A DNA stretch of 64,000 bases from Streptomyces sp. TSRI0281 (GTDB lineage Bacteria > Actinomycetota > Actinomycetes > Streptomycetales > Streptomycetaceae): contig NZ_LWLE01000001.1 of the NCBI RefSeq assembly GCF_001905125.1, positions 294,826 to 358,825 of the forward strand. Reading direction: 5' to 3'. The notes beneath the pieces are model-generated. The model was not told the DNA's origin. It did no database searches and saw only the letters and a program-made list of their open reading frames with translations. A program made the position numbers and the translations under genes. Shown one piece after another: positions 54,784 through 63,777 of the stretch (positions are counted from its first letter, which is position 1; the number at the start of each line of letters is the position of its first letter).

Positions 54784-55995
54784 ATGGCTCTCAACACATC
54801 CGCGGAAGCGCCGCTGCCCGTCGGTGAGGTGTCACGGCTCATCGGGGGGTGGATCGACCGGCTCGGGGCGATCTGGGTCGAGGGGCAGATCACCCAGCTG
54901 TCGCGGCGGCCCGGTGCCGGAGTCGTCTTTCTGACCCTGCGCGATCCGTCCCACGACATCTCCGTGAGCGTCACCTGCTACCGGCAGGTCTTCGACCGCA
55001 TCGCGGATGTCGTGACGGAGGGTGCGCGGGTCGTCGTCCTCGCCAAGCCCGAGTGGTACGCGCCCCGGGGGCAGCTGTCCCTGCGGGCGACGGAGATACG
55101 GCCGGTGGGCATCGGGGAGCTGCTGGTCCGGCTGGAGCAGTTGAAGAAGTCGCTCGCCTCGGAGGGGCTCTTCGCGCTGGACCGCAAGAAGCCGTTGCCG
55201 TTCCTGCCGCAGCTGATCGGGCTGGTCTGCGGGCGGGCCTCGGCGGCCGAGCGCGATGTCCTGGAGAACGCCCGGCGCCGCTGGCCCGCGGTGCGGTTCG
55301 AGGTGCGCAACACCGCGGTGCAGGGCGTGCACGCGGTGAATCAGGTGGTCAAGGCCGTCGAGGAGCTCGATGCCCTGGACGAGGTCGATGTGATCGTGGT
55401 CGCCCGGGGCGGCGGCAGTGTGGAGGACCTGCTGCCGTTCTCCGACGAGCAGTTGATCCGGGCGGTGGCCGCGTGCCGTACGCCGGTGGTCTCCGCGATC
55501 GGGCACGAGCCGGACTCCCCGCTGCTCGACCTGGTGGCGGACCTGCGGGCGTCGACGCCGACGGACGCGGCGAAGAAGGTCGTACCGGACGTGGGCGAGG
55601 AGCTGGACCGGGTGCAGCAGTTGCGGGACCGGGCGCTGCGCACCGTACGGGGCATGCTCGACCGGGAGGAGCGGGGGCTGGCGCACGCGCTGGGCCGCCC
55701 GTCGATGGAGCACCCCCAGCGGCTGGTGGACGAGCGGGCCGCCGAGGTGGACGCGCTGGCCGGGCGGAGCCGCCGGGTGCTCGGGCATCTGCTGGACCGG
55801 GCCGATTCGGAGCTCGCGCACACCCGGGCCCGGGTGGTCTCGCTGTCACCCGCCGCCACGCTGGAGCGGGGTTACGCGGTGCTCCAGCGGCCCGACGGCC
55901 ATGTGGTGCGCTCCCCCGCCGACGCCGGTGCGCCCGGCGAGCCGCTGCGGGCGCGGGTGTCGGAGGGCGAGTTCACCGTACGGGTGGAGGGGTGA
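54784..55995 (+). CDS. xseA: Exodeoxyribonuclease VII large subunit
   Basis: A 403-aa subunit of the single-strand-specific nuclease ExoVII. An OB-fold DNA-binding domain (about 10-110, [27 protein letters not shown]) precedes the catalytic domain (about 130-330) with [15 protein letters not shown] and [27 protein letters not shown], then a coiled region. TACGCT lies exactly 7 nt before the ATG (leaderless). The small subunit gene follows after 168 bp of repeats. Confidence 0.95.
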   Translation: MALNTSAEAPLPVGEVSRLIGGWIDRLGAIWVEGQITQLSRRPGAGVVFLTLRDPSHDISVSVTCYRQVFDRIADVVTEGARVVVLAKPEWYAPRGQLSLRATEIRPVGIGELLVRLEQLKKSLASEGLFALDRKKPLPFLPQLIGLVCGRASAAERDVLENARRRWPAVRFEVRNTAVQGVHAVNQVVKAVEELDALDEVDVIVVARGGGSVEDLLPFSDEQLIRAVAACRTPVVSAIGHEPDSPLLDLVADLRASTPTDAAKKVVPDVGEELDRVQQLRDRALRTVRGMLDREERGLAHALGRPSMEHPQRLVDERAAEVDALAGRSRRVLGHLLDRADSELAHTRARVVSLSPAATLERGYAVLQRPDGHVVRSPADAGAPGEPLRARVSEGEFTVRVEG

Positions 55996-56030
55996 CCGGT
56001 ACGGGACCTGCGACGCCCGGCCGGGCACGT

Positions 56031-56090
56031 ACGGGTCATGCGGGTCCCGGCCCCGCGGGTACGGGTCACGCGGATCCCGGCCCCGCGGGT
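56031..56090. repeat. 30-bp tandem repeat between xseA and xseB
   Basis: Two 30-bp copies (56031-56060, 56061-56090) starting ACGGGTCA and ending CCCCGCGGGT, then 15-bp fragments of the same motif to about 56115. They increase the usually short xseA-xseB distance. Confidence 0.85.
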
Positions 56091-56163
56091 ACAGGTTCCG
56101 CGGGTACGGGTTCCGTGGGGTCCGCTCACGGTGTTTTCTCAGCTCACGAATAGGGTGGATCAC

Positions 56164-56418
56164 ATGACGGACGACGGGACGGCGACGGCTGCCGCGACAG
56201 GCACGCTCGGGTACGAGCAGGCGCGGGACGAGCTGATCGAGGTCGTGCGCCGCCTGGAGGCGGGCGGCACGACGCTGGAGGAGTCGTTGGCCCTGTGGGA
56301 GCGGGGCGAGGAGCTGGCGAAGGTGTGCCGGCACTGGCTGGAGGGTGCCCGCGCCCGGCTGGACGCGGCCCTGGCCCGCCCGGAGGAGCCCGCGCGGGAC
56401 CCGGGCGCCGACGACTGA
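56164..56418 (+). CDS. xseB: Exodeoxyribonuclease VII small subunit
   Basis: An 84-aa helical-hairpin subunit. GYEQARDELIEVVRRLEAGGTTLEESLALWERGEEL is the family core, followed by CRHWLEGARARLDAA. Start ATG 56164 has TAGGGT exactly 7 nt upstream, so it appears to be transcribed from its own leaderless promoter despite following xseA. Upstream in-frame codons come from the repeats and are rejected. Confidence 0.95.
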   Translation: MTDDGTATAAATGTLGYEQARDELIEVVRRLEAGGTTLEESLALWERGEELAKVCRHWLEGARARLDAALARPEEPARDPGADD

Positions 56419-56539
56419 GGCGTCCACCGGGTGCCGTACGCGGACGACAGGGCCCATCGGCCGGCCGCTCGGCTCCTGTGCCGCGGGGGCTCCGCTGGGT
56501 GGCCCTGCTGTGGGGTGGCTCACTCCCGCCCCGTTTTAG

Positions 56540-56569
56540 TTGAAAGTTAACCTACCTCTCCGTTACGGT
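56540..56569 (+). promoter_or_regulatory. Promoter of the nitroreductase gene
   Basis: TTGAAA (56540-56545) and TACGGT (56564-56569) are 18 bp apart. The stretch TTAGTTGAAAGTTAACC around the -35 has short repeated TTAG/GTTAA elements of the kind bound by MarR-type regulators. Confidence 0.6.
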
Positions 56570-56617
56570 GATCTCATCGCTTGATCCCCCCTGTTCGTCC
56601 GGAAGGTAATTCGCAAG

Positions 56618-57208
56618 ATGTCCCTCGCTCTTGACCCCGCCGCCCAGGACCTCCTCTTCCGTGAGGCCCGCACCGCCAACACGTTCACCGACGAGCCGGT
56701 GACCGATGAGCAGGTCCAGGCGATCTACGACCTGGTCAAGTACGGCCCCACGGCCTTCAACCAGTCGCCGCTGCGCGTCGTCCTGGTCCGCTCCGCCGAG
56801 GGTCGCGAGCGCCTCGTCCAGCACATGGCCGAGGGCAACCGGCCGAAGACCGCCACCGCCCCGCTCGTCGCGATCCTCGTCGCCGACAACGAGTTCCACG
56901 AGGAGCTGCCGGCCCTGCTGCCGCACTTCCCGCAGGCCAAGGACGCGTTCTTCTCCGAGCGCCCGGTCCGCGAGTCGGCCGCCCTCCTCAACGCCGCGCT
57001 GCAGTCCGCGTACTTCATCATCGGTGTCCGCGCCGCCGGTCTGGCCGCCGGCCCGATGACCGGTTACGACGCCGCGGGCATCCAGAAGGAGTTCCTGGAC
57101 GACGACCACATCCCGCTGATGGTCGTCAACATCGGCAAGCCGGGCGAGGACGCCTGGTTCCCGCGTTCGCCGCGCCTGTCGTACGACGAGGTCGTCACGA
57201 CCGTCTGA
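56618..57208 (+). CDS. Nitroreductase family protein, malonic semialdehyde reductase (RutE) type
   Basis: A 196-aa FMN-dependent reductase. TANTFTDEPVTDEQVQAIYDLVKYGPTAFNQSPLR holds FMN-phosphate contacts; NAALQSAYFIIGVRAAGLAAGPMTGYD and the end MVVNIGKPGEDAWFPRSPRLSYDEV fit the RutE/HadB group. GGAAGG is 10-11 nt before the ATG. It has its own promoter and a downstream hairpin. The precise substrate (3-oxopropanoate or another carbonyl/nitro compound) is by family only. Confidence 0.9.
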   Translation: MSLALDPAAQDLLFREARTANTFTDEPVTDEQVQAIYDLVKYGPTAFNQSPLRVVLVRSAEGRERLVQHMAEGNRPKTATAPLVAILVADNEFHEELPALLPHFPQAKDAFFSERPVRESAALLNAALQSAYFIIGVRAAGLAAGPMTGYDAAGIQKEFLDDDHIPLMVVNIGKPGEDAWFPRSPRLSYDEVVTTV

Positions 57209-57278
57209 TTCCGCGACTTCCGCAACTTCCGCGACTTCCGCGCATACGGCGATCGCCCGTGGAAAGCCGCTTGTACAT

Positions 57279-57340
57279 GCGCCCGGCCAGGGTTTCCCGG
57301 CCGGGCGCTGCGCGTGTGCGGCCGGGCGCTGCGCGTGTGC
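57279..57340 (+). terminator. Hairpin and 21-bp tandem duplication after the nitroreductase gene
   Basis: GCGCCCGGCC (57279-57288) pairs with GGCCGGGCGC (57299-57308), 10-nt loop. The right arm is part of a 21-bp unit, beginning GGCCGGGCGCTGCGC, that is exactly duplicated at 57299-57319 and 57320-57340. Confidence 0.7.
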
Positions 57341-57342
57341 CG

Positions 57343-57495
57343 TCAGCCGGTCGCGGCCGTCTCGCGGGGGATGCTGTCGGCGTACAGACCGAAGAGGCGC
57401 GGGCTCCCCGCAGCCCCGCCACGCCGACGACCTCGCCGCCGACGAGCGCCACGACGGCCCGGTCGTTGCGCAGGTGCGCGGCGATGGACCGCCTG
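57343..57495 (-). pseudogene. Possible remnant of a GNAT-like acetyltransferase gene
   Basis: In one frame the minus strand reads HLRNDRAVVALVGGEVVGVAGLRG, a strand pattern like a GNAT acetyltransferase. After a one-step frame change near 57405 it continues PRLFGLYADSIPRETAATG and a stop at 57343. Both pieces are conserved-looking and short, so this may be the end of a degraded gene. No start is visible. Low confidence; the rest of 57209-57527 shows only the hairpin and repeats. Confidence 0.3.
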
Positions 57496-57527
57496 CCCGG
57501 CCGTGGACCGGGCCGGGGGGCGTCAGG

Positions 57528-58103
57528 TCAGGGGGTGGTCTTCAGGGCGGCGGCCATCTCCACGAGCCGTCCCTTGGGTGCCGAGCCCGTGACCACCGTG
57601 GTCGAGCCCTTCTCCCGCAGGACGAGGGCGTCGTACTTCGGCCCTTCCCAGTGCTCCCACGCGCGGCCCCCGACACCCTCGGTGCGCCCGGTGTTCCTGG
57701 CGTCCTGGCTGACCTCGGGGACGTACTTCTTGGCCGGGGTCGTGGACTGCTCGACCGCGACGTACCTGCCGTCCGGGTCGAGGAAGCCGAGGTGCCAGCT
57801 GTCCCCCGCCTTGCGCTCGTACGAGACGGAGGTCGACTTCCAGTCCTTCGCCAGGCCGTCCGGCGCGGCCACCGGATACGGCGCCGCCCGCCTCGCCGTG
57901 GCGAGTTCCACCCTGAAGTCGACGGCCTTGATCGGATCGGCCTTGTCGTCGTGCGGGATGAACACGTAGATGCCGCCCGCGACGGCGGTGATCACCATCA
58001 TCGACAGGAACATGTCCCGGACCGTCTGCTTGCCTCGCTTGCTCGCCACGGGGTCAATGGTGGCATGGGGCTCTTCACGACCGGCCACGGGGAGGCTGCT
58101 CAT
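57528..58103 (-). CDS. DUF4245 membrane-anchored protein
   Basis: A 191-aa actinobacterial protein. A basic segment (KRGKQTVRDMFLSM) precedes one membrane segment (MMVITAVAGGIYVFI, about residues 35-49) and an extracytoplasmic domain with VDFRVELATARRAAPYPV and WHLGFLDPDGRYVAVEQS. The start is ATG 58103, but a GTG closer to KRGKQTVRDM is possible. Divergent from glpX, its regular neighbour in Streptomyces. Function unknown. Confidence 0.88.
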   Translation of the reverse strand: MSSLPVAGREEPHATIDPVASKRGKQTVRDMFLSMMVITAVAGGIYVFIPHDDKADPIKAVDFRVELATARRAAPYPVAAPDGLAKDWKSTSVSYERKAGDSWHLGFLDPDGRYVAVEQSTTPAKKYVPEVSQDARNTGRTEGVGGRAWEHWEGPKYDALVLREKGSTTVVTGSAPKGRLVEMAAALKTTP

Positions 58104-58193
58104 ACGTGACCCGCCCTGCTCATTTTATCAACCTACCGATAGAGTCGCAGCACCCTCTTTTCCGGTCGTCGCCGTACAGAAAGGTGCGCTCCG

Positions 58194-59225
58194 ATGTCCG
58201 AGCATCATCTGCCGTCCCAGCTAGAGGTCTCCCCGGAGGCCCCCGACCGCAACCTGGCCCTGGAGCTGGTCCGGGTCACCGAGGCCGCCGCCATGGCAGC
58301 CGGGCGCTGGGTCGGCCGCGGCGACAAGATCGGCGCCGACGGCGCCGCAGTGAAGGCCATGCGGACCCTCGTCTCCACCGTCTCGATGAACGGCGTCGTC
58401 GTCATCGGTGAGGGCGAGAAGGACGAAGCGCCCATGCTGTTCAACGGCGAGCGCGTCGGCGACGGCACCGGCCCCGAGGTCGACATCGCCGTCGACCCGA
58501 TCGACGGCACCACGCTCAACGCCAAGGGCATGCCGAACGCGATCGCCGTCCTGGCCGCCGCCGACCGCGGCGCCATGTTCGACCCGTCCGCCGTCTTCTA
58601 CATGGACAAGCTGGTCACGGGCCCCGAGGCCGCGGACTTCGTGGACATCAACGCACCCGTGTCGGTGAACATCCGGCGTGTCGCGAGGGCGAAGAACTCG
58701 ATGCCCGAGGACGTCACCGTCGTCATCCTCGACCGCCCCCGCCACGAGGGCATCGTCAAGGAGATCCGGGAGACGGGCGCCCGGATCAAGTTCATCTCCG
58801 ACGGCGATGTCGCGGGCTCGATCATGGCGGCCCGCGAGGGCACCGGCGTCGACCTGCTGATGGGCATCGGCGGCACACCCGAGGGCATCATCTCGGCCTG
58901 CGCCATAAAGTGCCTCGGCGGTGTCATCCAGGGCAAGCTGTGGCCCAAGGACGAGGCCGAGCGTCAGCGCGCGCTGGACGCCGGACACGACCTGGACCGG
59001 GTGCTGTCGACCGACGACCTGGTCAGCGGCGACAACGTGTTCTTCGTCGCGACCGGTATCACCGATGGTGAACTGATGCGCGGTGTGCGGTACCGCGCGG
59101 AGACGGCGACCACCGAGTCGATCGTCATGCGTTCGAAGTCGGGCACGATCCGGAAGATCGACTCGACCCACCGGCTGTCGAAGCTGCGCGCCTACAGCGC
59201 GATCGACTTCGACCGCGCCAAGTAG
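58194..59225 (+). CDS. glpX: Fructose-1,6-bisphosphatase class II
   Basis: A 343-aa metal-dependent sugar phosphatase, the main FBPase of Actinobacteria and essential for gluconeogenesis. [15 protein letters not shown] (about 73-87) and [13 protein letters not shown] (about 101-113) hold the metal ligands; [19 protein letters not shown] is near 222-240. AAAGG is 9-10 nt before the ATG. It ends at a 50-bp perfect palindrome shared with the convergent wbl gene. Confidence 0.96.
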   Translation: MSEHHLPSQLEVSPEAPDRNLALELVRVTEAAAMAAGRWVGRGDKIGADGAAVKAMRTLVSTVSMNGVVVIGEGEKDEAPMLFNGERVGDGTGPEVDIAVDPIDGTTLNAKGMPNAIAVLAAADRGAMFDPSAVFYMDKLVTGPEAADFVDINAPVSVNIRRVARAKNSMPEDVTVVILDRPRHEGIVKEIRETGARIKFISDGDVAGSIMAAREGTGVDLLMGIGGTPEGIISACAIKCLGGVIQGKLWPKDEAERQRALDAGHDLDRVLSTDDLVSGDNVFFVATGITDGELMRGVRYRAETATTESIVMRSKSGTIRKIDSTHRLSKLRAYSAIDFDRAK

Positions 59226-59253
59226 GTCCGCCCGCGCGGAGAACAGCGCGACG

Positions 59254-59303
59254 GGAACATGGGTGAGGGGGCTGCCGGCCGGCAGCCCCCTCACCCATGT
59301 TCC
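59254..59303. terminator. 50-bp perfect palindrome, bidirectional terminator
   Basis: Two 25-nt arms (59254-59278 and 59279-59303) are exact complements with no spacer, centred on GCCGG/CCGGC. It fills the gap between glpX and the wbl gene, ending one base before the wbl stop codon complement. Either transcript would fold it into a very stable hairpin. Confidence 0.9.
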
Positions 59304-59675
59304 TCAGCCCGCCGCGGCTATCTGTTCCGTCGGCGCCGCCGACGTGAGCTCTATCTCGCGCCTACGGCGCCGGGCGAGCACCACGCGGCGTTCCGCGGCG
59401 GTCAGGCCGCCCCACACCCCGTACGGCTCGGGTTGCATCAAGGCGTGCTCCTGGCACGCCACCATCACCGGACAGCGGGCGCATACGCGTTTGGCGGCCT
59501 CCTCGCGGGACAGTCGGGCAGCAGTCGGCTCCTTCGACGGGGCGAAGAACAACCCGGCTTCGTCCCGGCGGCACACCGCCTCCGAATGCCAGGGTCCCGC
59601 CTGGTCTTCCCGAGCGGGAGTGCGCTGGGGAGGAACGGCGACGACCTGCAGAGTCTGATGCGGCGGTTGCGGCAC
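59304..59675 (-). CDS. wblI: WhiB-like Fe-S regulator (WblI-like)
   Basis: A 123-aa Wbl protein that binds a [4Fe-4S] cluster through Cys35, Cys65, Cys68 and Cys74, and usually acts with a sigma factor to control transcription. The turn motif GVWGG is at 86-90, followed by a basic RRRRR segment for DNA contact. GTG start with AGGAG 6 nt upstream. Next to glpX, as wblI is in S. coelicolor (from memory), hence the symbol. What it controls is unknown. Confidence 0.85.
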   Translation of the reverse strand: MPQPPHQTLQVVAVPPQRTPAREDQAGPWHSEAVCRRDEAGLFFAPSKEPTAARLSREEAAKRVCARCPVMVACQEHALMQPEPYGVWGGLTAAERRVVLARRRRREIELTSAAPTEQIAAAG

Positions 59676-59834
59676 GGTCTACTCCTGACGACGGCTTCGC
59701 GAGCGAGAGACGATGCAGCATTCCCTACCCGCTGTGCGCGTGCCTAAGCGCTGCGTGGCACAGGCTTCCGGGGCGCGCAATTGCACCCGCGGCGCACTTT
59801 GGCCGGATCCCGAAGCCCGTCCACCACCGCCCGC

Positions 59835-60509
59835 TCAGCGGCCGAGGTGTTTGCGCAGTTGGTCGTGGAGGTCGGCAATGAACTTGCCCCGCTTGGGCTT
59901 TGCTTCCACGTTCCCGAAGACGGAATAGCCGTTCACCACGACGACCGGTGCTTCCGGATCTGCGGATTCCAGTGTCGTCACTTCGAAATTACCGAAAACA
60001 CCCGTCCCGCTGCCGCGCAGCGAGATGTTCTGCGGCACCTTGATCTCGACACTGCCGAAGATGGACGTCGCGTTGATGACGGTGAGCCGTTGGCCGAAAA
60101 GAGCCTCCGTCAGATCGATCTCCACGGTGCCGAACAGCGCGAAGGCGTTCGTACGGCCACCGACCCGCCAACGCCCTTTCCTGGTCGAGCTGGAGAAGAT
60201 CGCCACGAGGTTGTCCGCCGGCCCGGCCGGGCCCTCGGGGCCGTAGGCGTAGGGCCGCGCACCGGGCTGCGGGGCGGTGGCGCCGGGCGCGGGCAGGTCG
60301 CGGACCAGCGGTTCGAGTTCGCCGAGGGTCTTGGCGCGGTACACCAGGTCGATCCGCTCGGCGTGCTCCTCGGCGGTCAGCCGGCCCTCGGCCATGGCGT
60401 CCCGCAGGATGTCCGCGATCCGGTCGCGGTCGGCGTCGGAGGCTCGGATACCGGCCGGTGCGGGTTCAGCCGGGGCGACGGGCTGCTGGGGCTGCTTTTC
60501 GAGGTCCAC
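59835..60509 (-). CDS. DUF1707 and LiaF-like (DUF2154) protein
   Basis: A 224-aa protein. An N-terminal DUF1707 segment (GIRASDADRDRIADILRDAM then GRLTAEEHAERIDLVYRAKTLGEL, about 20-70) is followed by a Pro/Gly linker and a beta-solenoid-like LiaF/DUF2154 domain with repeating FG(T/S)VEI motifs (about 120-205). No membrane segment is seen. GTG start at 60509 has TACGCT 6 nt upstream (leaderless). Related proteins take part in cell-envelope stress sensing; role here not shown. Confidence 0.88.
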   Translation of the reverse strand: MDLEKQPQQPVAPAEPAPAGIRASDADRDRIADILRDAMAEGRLTAEEHAERIDLVYRAKTLGELEPLVRDLPAPGATAPQPGARPYAYGPEGPAGPADNLVAIFSSSTRKGRWRVGGRTNAFALFGTVEIDLTEALFGQRLTVINATSIFGSVEIKVPQNISLRGSGTGVFGNFEVTTLESADPEAPVVVVNGYSVFGNVEAKPKRGKFIADLHDQLRKHLGR

Positions 60510-60707
60510 CGATCCAGCGTACCCAAACGCGATAGATCGCGACTAGGGGCAGTCCGGGCGATCCGGCCAATCCTGGGCGATCACCGTCCGGTTCGTCCCG
60601 CCCGGCGGGGCCTTGAATCCGGGAGTGACTCCTCCCCGGATCCGGGTCCGCTCCGGGTCCGCTCCAGGTTTGCTCCGGGTGCGCTCCAGGCCCGTTCCGG
60701 GTCCGCT
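60510..60707. other. Upstream part of the fumarase control region, with degenerate repeats
   Basis: No gene seen. At about 60636-60707 a 12-bp motif near GTCCGCTCCGGG is repeated about six times with changes. The iron box and the -10-like TACGCT (60752-60757) follow. Confidence 0.6.
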
Positions 60708-60726
60708 CCAGGTGAGCCTTACCTCA
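60708..60726 (+). promoter_or_regulatory. Iron box (DmdR/IdeR type) upstream of the Fe-S fumarase
   Basis: CCAGGTGAGCCTTACCTCA; its complement contains AGGTAAGGCTCACCT, which matches the actinobacterial iron-box core AGGTTAGGCTCACCT at 14 of 15 positions. It sits just upstream of where the -35 for TACGCT (60752-60757) would be, 89 bp before the fumarase start. Confidence 0.75.
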
Positions 60727-60814
60727 CAGGATCAGCAGCCCCGCGGCGTTCTACGCTGGTGGATGCGCTGCCCAAAGGAGGTCAGCCGCTGTCGCCGAGT
60801 GAGGAATGGCCGTA

Positions 60815-62482
60815 ATGCCAGAGTTTGCGTACTCCGATCTGCTCCCCCTGGGAGAGGACACCACGCCCTATCGTCTGGTGACCGCCGAGGGTGTCTCCAC
60901 CTTCGAGGCCGATGGCCGTACGTTCCTCAAGGTCGAGCCCGAGGCCCTGCGCACGCTCGCCGCCGAGGCCATGCACGACATCTCGCACTTCCTGCGCCCG
61001 GCGCACCTCGCGCAGCTGCGCCGGATCGTGGACGACCCCGATGCCTCGTCCAACGACAAGTTCGTCGCGCTCGACCTCCTGAAGAACGCGAACATCGCCG
61101 CCGCGGGCGTCCTGCCGATGTGCCAGGACACCGGCACCGCGATCGTCATGGGCAAGCGCGGCCAGAACGTGCTGACGTCGGGCGGTGACGAGGAGGCCCT
61201 GTCGCACGGCATCTTCGACGCGTACACCAAGCTCAACCTGCGCTACTCGCAGATGGCCCCGCTGACCATGTGGGACGAGAAGAACACCGGCTCGAACCTC
61301 CCGGCGCAGGTCGAGCTGTACGCCACCGACGGCGGCGCGTACAAGTTCCTCTTCATGGCGAAGGGCGGCGGCTCCGCCAACAAGTCGTTCCTCTACCAGG
61401 AGACCAAGGCGGTCCTCAACGAGACCTCCATGATGAAGTTCCTGGAGGAGAAGATCCGTTCGCTGGGCACCGCGGCCTGCCCGCCGTACCACCTGGCGAT
61501 CGTCGTCGGCGGTACGTCGGCCGAGTTCGCGCTGAAGACCGCGAAGTACGCCTCCGCGCACTACCTGGACGAGCTGCCCGCCGAGGGCTCCCCCACCGGG
61601 CACGGCTTCCGGGACAAGGACCTGGAGGAGAAGGTCTTCGAGCTGACGCAGAAGATCGGGATCGGCGCGCAGTTCGGCGGCAAGTACTTCTGCCACGACG
61701 TACGCGTCGTCCGGCTTCCCCGGCACGGCGCCTCGCTGCCCGTCGCCATCGCCGTGTCCTGCTCGGCGGACCGCCAGGCCACCGCGAAGATCACCGCCGA
61801 GGGCGTCTTCCTGGAGCAGTTGGAGAGGGACCCGGCGCGCTTCCTGCCGGACACCACCGACGACCACCTGGACGAGGCCGCGGATGTCGTGCGGATCGAT
61901 CTGAACCGGCCGATGGACGACATCCTCGCCGAGCTGACCAAGTACCCGGTCAAGACCCGGCTCTCGCTGACCGGCCCGCTGGTCGTGGCGCGCGACATCG
62001 CGCACGCCAAGATCAAGGAGCGGCTGGACGCGGGCGAGGAGATGCCGCAGTACCTGAAGGACCACCCGGTGTACTACGCGGGGCCGGCGAAGACGCCCGA
62101 GGGGTACGCCTCCGGTTCCTTCGGCCCGACGACGGCCGGCCGCATGGACAGCTATGTCGCGCAGTTCCAGGCTGCGGGCGGCTCCAAGGTGATGCTGGCC
62201 AAGGGCAACCGGTCCCGGCAGGTCACCGACGCGTGCGACGCGCACGGCGGCTTCTACCTCGGCTCCATCGGCGGCCCGGCCGCCCGCCTCGCGCAGGACT
62301 GCATCAAGAAGGTCGAGGTCATCGAGTACGAGGAACTCGGCATGGAGGCGGTCTGGAAGATCGAGGTCGAGGACTTCCCCGCGTTCATCGTGGTCGACGA
62401 CAAGGGCAACGACTTCTTCACCGAGCCCGCCCCCGCGCCGACCTTCACCAGCATTCCGGTACGGGGCCCCGGCCTCGGCTGA
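60815..62482 (+). CDS. fumB: Fumarate hydratase class I (iron-sulfur dependent)
   Basis: A 555-aa TCA-cycle enzyme that hydrates fumarate to malate using a [4Fe-4S] cluster. Cluster cysteines are Cys103 in PMCQDTGT and those in AVSCSADRQ and [27 protein letters not shown] and GGTSAEF are conserved substrate-site segments. ATG 60815 is preferred to ATG 60806 because GAGGA lies 9 nt before it and is adjacent to the other. A tiny frame ends TAATG at this start. The gene would be controlled by the iron box at 60708-60726. The stop codon lies in the first unit of a 40-bp repeat. Confidence 0.94.
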   Translation: MPEFAYSDLLPLGEDTTPYRLVTAEGVSTFEADGRTFLKVEPEALRTLAAEAMHDISHFLRPAHLAQLRRIVDDPDASSNDKFVALDLLKNANIAAAGVLPMCQDTGTAIVMGKRGQNVLTSGGDEEALSHGIFDAYTKLNLRYSQMAPLTMWDEKNTGSNLPAQVELYATDGGAYKFLFMAKGGGSANKSFLYQETKAVLNETSMMKFLEEKIRSLGTAACPPYHLAIVVGGTSAEFALKTAKYASAHYLDELPAEGSPTGHGFRDKDLEEKVFELTQKIGIGAQFGGKYFCHDVRVVRLPRHGASLPVAIAVSCSADRQATAKITAEGVFLEQLERDPARFLPDTTDDHLDEAADVVRIDLNRPMDDILAELTKYPVKTRLSLTGPLVVARDIAHAKIKERLDAGEEMPQYLKDHPVYYAGPAKTPEGYASGSFGPTTAGRMDSYVAQFQAAGGSKVMLAKGNRSRQVTDACDAHGGFYLGSIGGPAARLAQDCIKKVEVIEYEELGMEAVWKIEVEDFPAFIVVDDKGNDFFTEPAPAPTFTSIPVRGPGLG

Positions 62483-62586
62483 CCGACGTACAGGCCGGCC
62501 GGCGCACGGACCGGCCGACGGACCGGCCGACTGACCGACGTACAGGCCGGCCGGCGCACGGACCGGCCGACTGACCGACGTACAGG
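62479..62586. repeat. 40-bp direct repeats starting in the fumarase stop codon
   Basis: A 40-bp unit beginning CTGACCGACGTACAGGCCGG is present at 62479-62518 and 62531-62570, and its first 16 bp again at 62571-62586. Each unit contains GGCCGGCC and can fold with the next, possibly serving as terminator or mRNA-end structure. Confidence 0.85.
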
Positions 62587-62705
62587 TGAGCAGTGGGTGG
62601 GGCGTTCCGGGCGGAGCGCCCCCACCGTGCGTTTCCGGCCACCGCGCCGGCACGCCCCCCTGCCACTGCCCCACCGCGTTCCCGGCGGCCGTCGCCGTAC
62701 GCCGG

Positions 62706-63644
62706 TCAGCCGTCCAGCAGGCCCGATGTCGCGACCAGATAGCCGAGCTGGGCGCGGCTGTTGCTGCCCAGTTGCTCGGAGACCTTGCGCATGTGCTCGG
62801 CGACGCTGCGCCTGCTCATGCCGATGCGCCGGGCGATCGCCGCGTCCGTCTCGCCGTTGACGACCGCCTGGAGGATCGCGCGCTGGAGGTCGGAGGTGAT
62901 GACGGGGGTGCGCAGCGGGGCGCGTTCGGGGCGGACGGGGACCGAGCGGGCCCATGCCTCGTCGAAGTGCCGGACCAGGAAGCGGACCAGGGGCGGGTGC
63001 TGGATGCGCAGCGCGTTGTGCGGTTCGTCGGAGAACGGGATGAACGCGAGGTCCCGGTCGAACACGATGATCCGGTCGGCGACCTCGGTGAGCGTCCTGA
63101 CCTCGGCGCCCGCCTCGGTCACCTGCTCGATGTACGCGAGCGTCGTGCGGTCCGAGCGGACGGTGTGCTGGTAGATCGTGCGCTGCCGGATGCCGCGCCG
63201 TAGGTTGTTCAGGTCCCGGGGCAGCGACTCCTGGAGGATGTGCGCGGGACGGCCGCCGCCCGGGTGCGCGGTGCGCACCTCCTCGCGGCAGCCGCCGACT
63301 CCCGCTTCGAGGGCCTTGCTGATGACGGCGTGCCCCGAGAGCCGGGTGAGGGCGGGCTGTTGGAGCCGGTGCACATCGGCGTACAGGCCCTCGAAGGCGG
63401 CGAGGGCGGCGCGCGCCGAGCGCAGGGTGCGGCGCTGTTCGAGGATCGCCTCCTCGATGGGGGCGAGCGCGGCGAACGACGCGGTCTCCGGCGGCACGGG
63501 CATCATGAAGCCCGGTGATTCCCGGTCGGTCACCATCAGATGCAGGGCGCGCAGACAGCCGGCCACCTCGCCCCGCGGAAGGCTTCCCTCCAGGAGCGCG
63601 CGCCGGTAGGTCGTGAGTGCCGTCTCGCAGGGCCGCTCCGGCAT
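62706..63644 (-). CDS. LuxR-type regulator with TrmB-like N-terminus
   Basis: A 312-aa regulator. A large N-terminal part without PAS or receiver domain (EEAILEQRRTLRSARAALAAFEGLY, then RIIVFDRDLAFIPFSDEP) resembles the Streptomyces TrmB-like/LuxR proteins. The C-terminal LuxR helix-turn-helix is at about 245-310 (LQRAILQAVVNGETDAAIARRIGMSRRSVAEHMRKV). The start is set at ATG 63644; the frame upstream overlaps the divergent gene region. Divergent from the MFS transporter, with direct repeats between, suggesting control of that transporter. Confidence 0.83.
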   Translation of the reverse strand: MPERPCETALTTYRRALLEGSLPRGEVAGCLRALHLMVTDRESPGFMMPVPPETASFAALAPIEEAILEQRRTLRSARAALAAFEGLYADVHRLQQPALTRLSGHAVISKALEAGVGGCREEVRTAHPGGGRPAHILQESLPRDLNNLRRGIRQRTIYQHTVRSDRTTLAYIEQVTEAGAEVRTLTEVADRIIVFDRDLAFIPFSDEPHNALRIQHPPLVRFLVRHFDEAWARSVPVRPERAPLRTPVITSDLQRAILQAVVNGETDAAIARRIGMSRRSVAEHMRKVSEQLGSNSRAQLGYLVATSGLLDG

Positions 63645-63700
63645 CGGGCGGTCCGGCGTCGATTCGCGGCAATCACATACCGGTGGGAGGGATTGATCGT

Positions 63701-63772
63701 CCTGCACAAGTATGCAGATTACCTTTGTGCAAACGGGACTACATCGGTGAGTGCTCCGCCTGCACGAGTATG
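63701..63772. promoter_or_regulatory. Repeated sites between LuxR regulator and MFS transporter genes
   Basis: CCTGCACAAGTATG (63701-63714) recurs as CCTGCACGAGTATG (63759-63772). In addition TGCACAA (63703-63709) faces TTGTGCA (63725-63731). These are candidate binding sites for the adjacent LuxR protein. Confidence 0.55.
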
Positions 63773-63777
63773 TGCGG

